DNA of 64,000 nt, taken from the NCBI GenBank assembly GCA_017591395.1, contig WEDG01004058.1, positions 1-64,000 of the forward strand, written 5' to 3'. Of the stretch, positions 55,501-64,000 are shown piece by piece. A model generated the notes under the pieces. It was not told the origin of the DNA and did not search any database. It saw nothing but the letters and a program-made list of their open reading frames with translations. This stretch comes from Schistocephalus solidus (Eukaryota > Platyhelminthes > Cestoda > Diphyllobothriidea > Diphyllobothriidae). The number at the start of each line of letters is the position of its first letter. Within the stretch, counting starts at the first letter, position 1. Made by a program: the position numbers and the translations under genes.

Positions 55501-58210
55501 CCCCCTGCTTTTCTTTTTCAAATGTGTGACTACATAATTTTTCAGTTGCTGTTTCCCTCCCAGTCTATGTGAATGGGCTACTTTACGATCCTAAAAGCTT
55601 AGGCTAACATAACTGCTGTTTCGGTGATCGTTCGTTCTTCTTCCTCTAGTTCGAAACCGTTTTTCAATTCGTCTAATTATGTTTAGAGGTGAGTTTGCGA
55701 CGATTGACTTCTAGCCACAGTTATTTTGTTTAAGAAGGGTCATGAAAACAGATGGTCATAGAAGGACAGGTGCTATTTTCGTGGACAGGGATCCGTAAAG
55801 CAAACGTAAGATTAAGTATGAGCGACTTGCAAAGACAGATAATAATTATACATGGTCAGCTTGAGACAAATTCCTTCTTGGCTGATTCCAGGTCACGTTG
55901 GGTCGTCTTATCGACGGGAATATTGCGGAGGCTTGTGGATTGATACTCTGTGGGTCTTTCGTTCTCTAGGCAAATGAGTTGGTCCACAACTTGTTCAATG
56001 ATGAAAATAAGGCTGCGCACAGTCTGAAGAGCCCTGCCACTGCCAAATCCTTCCTCGATTTCCGAGAGGAGCCTTTTCTCTCGCATGCATTCAAAAGTGT
56101 GCAACTCCCGAAGTACAAAGTAAGCTCCCAAGGAGCGAAGGTGAGATCGACCAATGGGAGTGGAACACAGCTAAAAATGAAGATTCATCACTATAATTAT
56201 CGGAAGCAGCGGTATCACCACCATTATCAACGCTGCCACTGCTACCATCAGCAACATAACAGCCTCAAACTGTTCATGTTCACGCAGACCACTAAAGATG
56301 CCAACAACGCAGCGGGCAGTTAATATATTGAGGTAATTACCTGTGTATTCATGACCTGAAAAGTTATTCGCAGTCAGGTTGCACCAATTTGTCGAAGCCC
56401 CACTAGTCTGTCCATTTTAATTTGATAGGAATAAGAGGTGAAGACCTGAAATGGTGCAACCTGTGAATCCGATAATTTTCGCAGCTGTAATCCTCACGAG
56501 AAAAAGGACGACTCTTCAATAACTGTCACTAGTTTGGAGAAACGGCTGCATCAAATGTCAAAAGGCTAACACCCTCTCAAATAAACGTCCTCGTTGATAT
56601 AGTCGGGTCATCTTAAACAGAACGAAGGTTCCGATTCATGAGACATCCTTTATTTTTCTAAACGATGGCTTACAGGGCTTTCTAGCCTGGTCAAGGGGAA
56701 GTTATTATTGAGAAGCTTACCGCAGAGCTAAAGAAGTACTTCATTTTTGGGCTCTTCTTCGTTTAGGTCGCATCTGTCCTTACTAGCACAAGAATAATTT
56801 ACACACAACAAGTGCACCAGACAGGAAACGACTTGCTCGAGGACACGTTCCTCATAGAGGAACGGTGGTAAGGCGTTAAGAAAAAGGGCGGTATTTGTTA
56901 ATGTCGAAGACCAATAAGGGAAAACGTATTTAAATCGGCGTTTGCATCATCTAACCGCGGTAACTCTGCTACTACATACATGAGCATCATTCAAGATTCA
57001 TAAATCGAATGCCAGCACCTAGAGGTGGTTGAGGATTTTCCACAAATTTTATTGCTACAATGCAGTAGTAGCAATGAAAACTGTGATAGGAGGTTACAGC
57101 ATCTGATAAAATCAATATATAGAGAGGGCCGCGCACTACGTATTCGCGACCGCTTATACGCCAGGTTTGAGTGTCTGCATAATTCGTACCCGAGTCTCAA
57201 TGAAGGCTATACTACTTACAATTTACGGGCACGCCGGCACCTAGCATAGAGGCACATCTTTGCCTGAGATGACACCAGTGACACTAGAGGAGCCATGAAG
57301 TTGTACAGCCTTGCCGATGAAAACCCATGTCGGTAGGCCACGTCCTATAGAATGCCGTCGACAACCTGTTGGTCAAAATTTACTGCATCCCGATCACCTT
57401 TACTTCGAAAGGAATTATCTAGGCTTCGGTAGCAATCAATGCACTATGAGACGACACTTGGGGGACCCGTTTGTACTTAAAAATGTTAAGAAATCTCACA
57501 TACAAAAGAACCGATTTATGTTATGGCATCTATAACAGTCGGCAGACCCCATAGGTGTGATCTCGTGGGGCGTGCTGCGATGTGCAAACTTTTATCGACT
57601 CCGACAGCCCGGTACAACCCAGATATCCGCAACCACCTGAAATCCAGGAACTTGATCCGGGCCCGGAGAAATCAAAATCCTGGGGTCAGTTCAGCCTAAA
57701 CTCTTGTCACGGCGACGCAGGCGTGATGAAAGCCGGTAAACCCGGATCCTGAGACAAACGCAAGTTTAGTGGTCAAATGTTCACATTCTAAGGCGTTCTT
57801 GGACTCCTCGGTTGTTACAACTGCCAGTCGTCTGCTCGCTATCCTGGCCGTCGTGTGAAAAATAATGGAGCTAGATGATATGTCGAACAAACCACGCTGT
57901 GATCGAGGCTTCCTACTGAGTTCCAACCCCTAATCATGTTTCGCAACCGTGCAATGTTCGGTATGGCTTTTAACAACGTTGCATTTCGATGGCCATCCTA
58001 CCCAACTACACCACCGAGTGAATTCTCGAGAGCTGTCTGGCTGATTTCTCATACGGCGCCAGATTTCTAAAGCCGTGCGGAGATCACTGCCTCTGGCGTC
58101 AATTTCTGACAAGGAGACATCTCTTGGCTGCCAGTTTTAAAAAATAGACAGCTCCAAATATGCCGGAGAAAAGCTACGGCGAAACGGGTGGACTAAGGAC
58201 AATTTTTAGA
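55501..58210. other. Unassigned; possible decayed LINE tail at 57690-58210
   Basis: No gene recognised. GGTGCAACCTGTGAATCCGA at 56455 is shared with the LINE at 63808 (GGTGAATCCGATAATTTTC), so scraps of that family are present. Minus frames at 58112-57930 and 57926-57696 may be the eroded C-terminal part of the LINE copy to the right. Confidence 0.4.
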
Positions 58211-59260
58211 CCTAATTGATGCTGCTCGCATGGCTCTGCTGAGCCTTATATGTTTTTGAACCTGTAGCGATATTTAGTTGCCACAGAGATTCGCATGCAC
58301 CATACTGGGCTATGCGCGAGGAACACCAGCGAAAAACTGAAGGTTGTGACCACACTGTTGACTGAAGGCGGTTTTTCGAATGAATGACTTCGGTCCAGCT
58401 TCCAATGGGATGGTCAACATTCGCTGCGAAGACATCGACCTGGCTGCTTAATAATGACCGTTTTTGGTTATAATTCGCGTAGGTCAATTGCTTCAACGCT
58501 AAATCAGGTCACCGCCAGAACGCCAGATTAAATATCGAACGGTTGTGAGATTAATTTGATAAACTAGAACTTGATCAGCGATGGAGCGCTTATAGGCTTC
58601 GATCAGTGATTATGTTTGCCGGCATAACATTCAGTTCCACTATCCACCACTTCGATTCACGATGGACAAAATCTAACGCAGCAGTGAAGTCAATAAAACA
58701 GACGACCGACAGTTGTTATTACACATTCCGACAATAAATAATGAGCCTCAATGTGAATATAGGGTCCGCACATCCACGCCCAGCTCGGAGTCGGTTTTGG
58801 TTGGACCTCGTCCTCGAGTCACGCACCATCTGGAATTGATTGACGAGGACAGCAGTGAAGGCGTTCGTAACGTAGATGAGGATTCTGCATTAGTAGTTAC
58901 CACACAGTTTCATCGCCTTTCTTGAAGACAGACAAGGATGTCTGAGCCTCAGCCACGACGTCATTTCCTAATTAATGGTCAATCGCCTCAGAGCAAAGGT
59001 GCCAGTGTCAATACAAGACTAGTAGATTTCAATGGGAATACCATCTTGACGAGTGCCTTGTTGATGTGCAGTCTCCGTAGTGCCTCGGTAATTTCGCGCT
59101 GAGCGGGTGGTCATACGACACCTCAGAGACTGGATGTAACATTTCGCTTCAGGGGATAGCTAAGACCTAATGGTTTGGCCATCGAAGTCATGAAGTTGCT
59201 CAGTGCTCACACCAGCGCTCGACCTTGTCCGGGTCCTTACCAATAAAACCGAGGCTCGTA
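58211..59260 (-). pseudogene. LINE C copy 1, heavily decayed reverse transcriptase
   Basis: Second, poorer copy of the family at 62560-64000. Minus-strand pieces in order: IGKDPDKVERWCEH near 59200 (the DNSxKVxRWxEHF segment), VRDSRTRTKPT near 58815, and a CLDWILG-type part lost. SLWQLNIATGSKTYKAQQSH near 58260 corresponds to SLWxRRxLSIATKIRVYRAS. Plus-strand shadows at 58738-58850 and 63105-63190 are clearly alike. Stops are too dense for activity. Confidence 0.6.
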
Positions 59261-59811
59261 TTTTAAACAGTCAGTGAGACCGCGCGTTTCGAATTTAGGT
59301 TTAAATTTCTGACCTCTGAGGAATTTATTTTCTTCAAGATTTTCGGTCTACTGTACGCTTTATAAGCTTTCTGGTACCAAGAACCGGATTCCACGCAACA
59401 ATAACTTCGTCCTCGCATTTTTTCACCACGGTTTTCGCAGAACACGGACTTCCATCGAGTCAACGATCCCTCGTCTGCATGTCTGCTGTTTGTGAACCGA
59501 GATAGTCTGATCATCTTTCCAACGAAACTACTAGAGCAACTTCTGCAAAGGCTGAGTTACCCTTACTAAAATTATTCGTTGAATGCATCATATTTCGAAA
59601 CATACTTAATAAAGATCTCTCTTCCGAATTCATCTACCACCGTAATAGGACGAAAATATCCAACCAATAAAGTCACTATCTAATAGCAGAACGACATAAA
59701 AGGCTTTCCGCTTCGTACATAGGACAAACATGCATATCCGAAGTATTTTCTTGTGGATATACTATATTTGCGCAAAATGGTGAATGCTGAAATTGAAGTA
59801 CAAAGTGTCGC
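59261..59811. other. No gene recognised
   Basis: An 83-codon minus frame (59514-59263) overlaps the edge of the decayed LINE and is unassigned. Confidence 0.45.
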
Positions 59812-59882
59812 GCGGGGCGGGATCGAACCGGCGATCCCAAGACCGACGGGCACCCAACTGTGCTATCGCCACACGCTCGGCG
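59812..59882 (-). tRNA. tRNA-like sequence, probable pseudogene or SINE head
   Basis: Minus strand: acceptor-like CGTGTGG pairs with CCGCGCG (7 pairs including two wobbles). ATAGCACAGTTGGGTG is an A box and CGCCGGTTCGATCCC a B box in normal spacing. The T stem has a mismatch and I cannot form a proper anticodon stem, so I assign no anticodon. More likely a tRNA-derived SINE head than a working tRNA. Confidence 0.4.
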
Positions 59883-60118
59883 GAGCGCTCTTAAAGCCTT
59901 ATAAATTGATTACGGCCGAGCTATGAGGAAAACTATTGTGGCGGTTGCCAAACGCTAGCCTCCAAGTTAAATTAACTGGAGGAAGAAATCAGGATTATGA
60001 GGAATTTTATACAGCAGACCCTCGTTTCAGAGGATAGATTGTCAGCATCTACGCATAGGATAACAGGCATAGCAGAGCACGAAGCAACCTACACAACAAA
60101 TGCCCAGAAAGTCCGAAT
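59883..60118. other. Possible 5' leader of CR1-like LINE
   Basis: No gene recognised; lies directly upstream of the element's first open frame. Confidence 0.35.
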
Positions 60119-60820
60119 ATGGTTTCTAAAATGCCAGTCAAGAGAAGTGAAGCAGAGCCTCTAGAAACACTCAAGAATAAGAAAAAGGCGAACATTAAGA
60201 CCACAGGGACGGGTCACAAAAATCCGAGGGGGAAGATGTCAAACTCACCGGAAAAGCAATCGAAGGTACAAAATGAAATTGATCAAAATATACCAATGCA
60301 CGAGCTAAACGAAACACGGCAGATAACGATTAACGAAAATAGTCTTCAGACAGCATGCGCTTTGTCAAATGCAGCGGAGCTGTCGCCCACCGAAAGGACG
60401 ATTAAAAGTGGACCCACAGCAGAATTACCTACCCTTACGACTCCCCAGGCCAATGGCGTTCAAGCCAGTATTGGGGAAGCCCCAACATCAGCCAGACAAA
60501 TTATCAGACAGAACCACTTGGACAAAGGTGCTGTGGCAGGTCACAATGCATAATCGTCCATGGGCTTCGTGAATCAATCAACGAAAACCCCAGGTGTAGA
60601 ATAAATGATGATATCATGACCTTGAAGGAGTGTTTGAGTGAAATAATAAGAGAGGGTGAAATAATTATGGTTTTTGAGCTTCTCCGATTAAATAGTAAAG
60701 ATAACGCAAACTCTCGAAGAAGTAAATCAAGACCTTTAAAGATAATTTTGGAAAAGAAACTTCAGAGGTCTTCTACTCGAGCGAACTATAGTGTGGAAGA
60801 GATACCGACAATTGACTCAG
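60119..60820 (+). pseudogene. CR1-like ORF1 fragment
   Basis: Frame 60119-60553 encodes a charged, low-complexity N-terminus (MVSKMPVKRSEAEPLETL, then Lys-rich). A shift near 60545 leads into IIVHGLRESINENPRCRIND and LKECLSEIIREGEIIMVFEL, then SKSRPLKIILE, a pattern like the RNA-binding (RRM-like) ORF1 region of CR1 elements. Expected role: coat or chaperone of element RNA. No zinc knuckle seen. Confidence 0.6.
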
Positions 60821-60904
60821 TGGTCATCAGGGAACCTATTGTTCTGCCGGATCAACTGAAGCTGGAAGAAACGAAATCGCGAGATCCTGAGGTAATACCG
60901 GCAG

Positions 60905-62240
60905 TTGTTGGAGTTGGCCGTAGAGTTGGCAGAACCCTTGTCTGCTTTTCCGAGCCTTCTCCTTTGCGGCAGGCAGATTGCCACCCGATTGAAAGACTGT
61001 GTGGATTTCCCGATACATAAAAGTGACAGCCGGGCTTCCGAAAATAACTACCGGCTGGTTGCAAGATTATTGAGCGAATCATCAAACGTGATCTGATGCA
61101 GTTTTGGAGCGACATCATCTTCTCTCTACTGCTTGGAACGATGGACCAAACCGCTCAATGAGGGAAATGTGGTACACGCAGTCTACATAGACTTCCAGAA
61201 GACCTGTGATGGCGTGCCTCACCAGCGTTTCCTATACAAATTCAATCGTATTGAGGTAAGAGGCAAGCTTTTGAAGTGGATCGTAAACTTCTTGATTGGG
61301 CGATCTCAGATTGTCCGTCTTGGCGAGCAACAATCGGCGGAGGTGGCGGTTGACAGTAGGGTTCCTCAGGGCTCCGTCCTTGGCCCTATCCTCTTCCTTA
61401 TATGCATTGATGACTGCGTAACTGGGTTGGACTGTGACACCGCCATGTTTGCTGAGGACAAAAAGCTTTGGCAGGTCATCCACAACGAAGCGGATAAAGC
61501 AAATCTAGAGGCAAATTTGCATCGACTCGAGGAATGATCAAACAACTGGCTCCCCACATTCAATGCTACCAAGTGAAATTCTGCGAATCCGCAGAACCAG
61601 CTCCATGCACCAGTAAATGCATTATCTGAGCGACACACCGCTACCTGAGGTAGAGGCTAAGAAAGATCTAGGAGTATGGATCACGCCCTCACTGAAGCCA
61701 TCGTCTCATAGCAAAATTCGCAATGCAAGCTTGTATCCAATTAAGTGGGAGTTTGCAAAGTTTGACAAAGGGTGCTTTCATACGGTCTTCGAGATGGTCA
61801 TGCGACCACAATTGGAATTCGTCACACAAACCTAGAGACCGTGGGCTGTCAAAGACCACAGCACCCTTGAGAAGGTTCAAAGACGTGCAACCAAGCTTGC
61901 TAGAGGTCAACGATACCTGCCCTACGAGACACGATTGTCCAATCTTGATTTGTTTCCTATGGACTATAGACAGCTATGCGGAGACCTAATACAACCAATT
62001 GCATGCTGCGGGGTCAGGAGTGTTGCCTTGCATCCGGCGACTTCTTTGAGCTGGCCACTAACCTTACTTTAAGAGGAGATCCTATCAAACTACGTGTGAC
62101 TGGTGCATGACTGGACGCAAGAAGGTATTTCTTCTCCAACAGTGGTTAAGGCCTGTAATGCTCTGTCTGCGGACAGCATGTCCGCATCCGTTGACACTTT
62201 TAAGTGGAAGTTGGATCAGTACAGCCTGTTTCGAGGATTC
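60905..62240 (+). pseudogene. CR1-like reverse transcriptase fragment
   Basis: Visible in order: FPIHKSDSRASENNYRLV (61005), LERWTKPLNEGNVVHAVYID then FQKTCDGVPHQ (motif A, 61181-61215), VPQGSVLGPILFLICIDD (motif B). Motif C is AMFAEDKKLWQ at 61442-61474. FAED replaces the usual FADD, removing one catalytic Asp. Then a stop at 61536, [40 protein letters not shown], and the tail SASVDTFKWKLDQYSLFRGF near 62230. Several shifts and stops. Confidence 0.85.
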
Positions 62241-62330
62241 AGACATTTGACAAGCAAAAGACATTTACTTTATACTGACGAAGATTGTTTGTCGTTAGAC
62301 AGTCCAGGAGCGTTCGCATATTTCATGATC

Positions 62331-62559
62331 TGATACCAAGAATATGCTTGAGAGTTTCAACCCGCATAATATTTGCCCGCATCAACGGAGCAGGGTTGCG
62401 GGACGTGTCGGTCCCCTCGGATGGCACAACATGGATCATGATATTTGATTAGTACACTTCAAGAGGGTCCTTGTGGACTTGTAGCGCATGCAGGTCATCA
62501 ACAGCCACTCGGATTGTTTTTGGACCTTGTCTTAGCTCAAAAGCCTAACCATAAGGCAA
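62331..62559. other. Junction between CR1-like LINE and LINE C
   Basis: Probably CR1 3' UTR followed by unassigned DNA. No gene recognised. Confidence 0.4.
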
Positions 62560-64000
62560 TGGTGGCAAGTAGACTTATTTGAAAATGTCTATTTCCTCAA
62601 GTTGAAAGCCATTCATCCCGAATGGTGCCTTTTCCTGTTCAGGTATGCAGCTCATTTATGGGTAAGCATTTATGGGAAAGTCAACCGAAGTAGCAATCTT
62701 ATACACCCGCGTAACTAGACTATCACCAAAGCCTGGGGCTAGTAAAGCGATATCGTCAACGTAGTCTAGGTCAGTCAGCTGGCGTCCGGTTTCAAATTCC
62801 AACCCATCAGAACCGTATAGGGCCCTTCCGAGAATCCAGTAAAAGGCGTAGGTGAACGCAATGGGCAACAGAATGCAACCTTGTCAGACACCAGATCGGA
62901 TATTAGACGGTTGGGAGCGATTTCTGTGGACAAAAACTCGCGCAGTGATGGAGCGGTAGTAGGCCTTGATTATGGCAATGATTTTAACCGACAGACTATC
63001 TAGTTCCACTATTTGCTACAGGGGCTCGCGATCGACAGAATCGAACGCATCGGCAAAGTCAACAAAGCAGACGGCCGTTGGTTGGTGGTAGCCATGGCGG
63101 AATTCCAAAATGTGAATATATCATCCAGGCCTCGAGGCCCAGCTCCGAGACCGGCTTGGTTGGGCCTCGTCCTAGAGTCACGTGCGGGCCGGAACCATCT
63201 GAGGAGGGGAAAAGTGAAGACCATCACAGTTACGTCGATGGGACTTACGCCGCGGTATTTCTTACACAAACACAAGGGCACACGGGTGCCCGAACCCTAG
63301 GAATTGAGAACTAATTCGACTCTCCACGTTTGCTCAATCACCGCGTAGAGCAAGGGCACCAATTTCAACACAAACCTTGTAGATTTCTGTGGAAATACCG
63401 CGCTTTACGAGTGCCTTGTGGCTGTGCAGGTTTGTAGAGGCGATTAAATTTCTCTCGCAAAGCAGAGCGAGGACGTGATGGGTTGATAATCCAAATTCAG
63501 ATGGTGCTCAAAGTGCTCACGCCAGCGATCGAACTTGAACGAATTGTCCGCAATAAAGCCACCATTCACAACGCGAACCGAGTCAGTAGGTGTAGAGGGC
63601 TTAACACTAACTTGGCGGATAATTTAGTAGTTTGCGACTGTCACCAACGTTGAGGGCCTGATCCATTTAGGTCAATATTTAAGACCAATATTTCTTTCGT
63701 CCGTCCCTAGCCGGCTATACTGTCACTTTCTGAACCTGGCTTGAGCCATCTGGACAGGCAATTGCAGGGTTCGTCCACTGATGGAGTCACTTTGGAGCCA
63801 ACTGGTGAATCCGATAATTTTCTCAGCTGCTACATAGACGGATGTCTTCAGTGATGACCATTGGTTTCTGCCTTCTGTCGGCTCGGGTAATAAAACGGGG
63901 CCTGTTTTTTGTTTAAGGCATCGGCAGTGCTGGGTTGCCAGATTTTTGCGACATCGAGGCGTCTCGCCAGTGGCCTTTTGGGTGCAGATGAGAGGGGAGC
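62560..64000 (-). pseudogene. LINE C copy 2: non-LTR reverse transcriptase, runs off window
   Basis: Minus-strand pieces from the right edge leftward: EKIIGFTSWLQ (63815), VNGGFIADNSFKFDRWREHF (about 63540), VPLCLCKKYRGVSPIDV (63270), RPARDSRTRPNQAGLGAG (63180), TTNQRPSALL followed by a broken motif A, and then PIAFTYAFYWILGRALYGSD (62860). Motif C is LDYVDDIALLAPGFGD (about 62750). YVDD keeps both Asp residues. The family resembles RTE/jockey-type RTs of flatworms. Frame changes are frequent and the element is cut by the window end. Confidence 0.82.

Larger units (their letters stand above)
60119..62330 (+). mobile_element. CR1-like LINE, internally deleted
   Basis: A plus-strand non-LTR element: an ORF1-type part (60119-60820) joined directly to the middle of a reverse transcriptase (from about 60905). 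The endonuclease and the start of RT are missing, so a large internal deletion lies near 60850-60905. The end of the protein is near 62240. The RT style (VPQGSVLGPILFLI, LPEVEAKKDLGVWI) is that of the CR1/jockey group. Confidence 0.82.

Noticed and set aside
1..64000. CRISPR arrays, bacterial operons, rRNA genes, phage or defence systems
   Set aside because: None seen: no regularly spaced repeats, no operon-like gene packing, no rRNA-like blocks. The content is eukaryotic transposon DNA.

Overview
This 64 kb window looks like accessory, transposon-filled DNA from an animal genome, most likely a tapeworm of the diphyllobothriid type (Spirometra, Schistocephalus, Dibothriocephalus). That placement is an inference. 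It rests on the retroelement proteins, which resemble the craniofacial-development-protein-2-like endonuclease/reverse transcriptases I associate with those worms, and on one host gene with very short introns (36, 44 and 55 bp). There is no prokaryotic gene organisation and no convincing functional RNA gene.

Layout. 1-5.1 kb: a LINE 3' scrap at the left edge, dispersed repeats, and a 2.2 kb foldback element with ~860 bp inverted arms (2490-4727). 5.1-9.2 kb: a decayed minus-strand Ty3/Gypsy retrotransposon with one putative LTR. 9.2-22 kb: mostly featureless AT-rich DNA with a mariner 3' remnant (11.3 kb), tRNA-derived SINEs and short repeats. 22.3-23.2 kb: a full-length but dead mariner transposase. 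24.1-26.0 kb: the only gene I consider likely to be a host gene, a six-exon minus-strand model for a 322-residue protein with lysine-rich ends around what looks like a degenerate Ras-like core. Its 3' end is tandemly duplicated. 27.2-31.5 kb: a LINE ('LINE A') with endonuclease, internally deleted reverse transcriptase, five C2H2 zinc fingers and a hairpin-bearing 3' UTR, bounded by a perfect 13 bp target-site duplication. 32-40 kb: a 3' UTR-only copy of that LINE, a 708 bp MITE and tandem SINEs. 40.5-42.7 kb: a second copy ('LINE B') whose 5' part is inverted, flanked by a 16 bp target-site duplication, as expected from twin priming. 43-55 kb: SINEs, tRNA-like heads, a small foldback family and otherwise unassigned DNA. 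55.1-55.5 kb: a GIY-YIG domain remnant of Penelope type. 58-64 kb: two minus-strand copies of another LINE family and one plus-strand CR1-like LINE.

The mobile elements are nearly all broken by frameshifts, stops or deletions, so the window is mainly a fossil record of retrotransposition. The structures most worth following up are the degenerate GTPase-like gene, the zinc-finger-tailed LINE with its hairpin 3' UTR, the twin-primed insertion and the foldback element.
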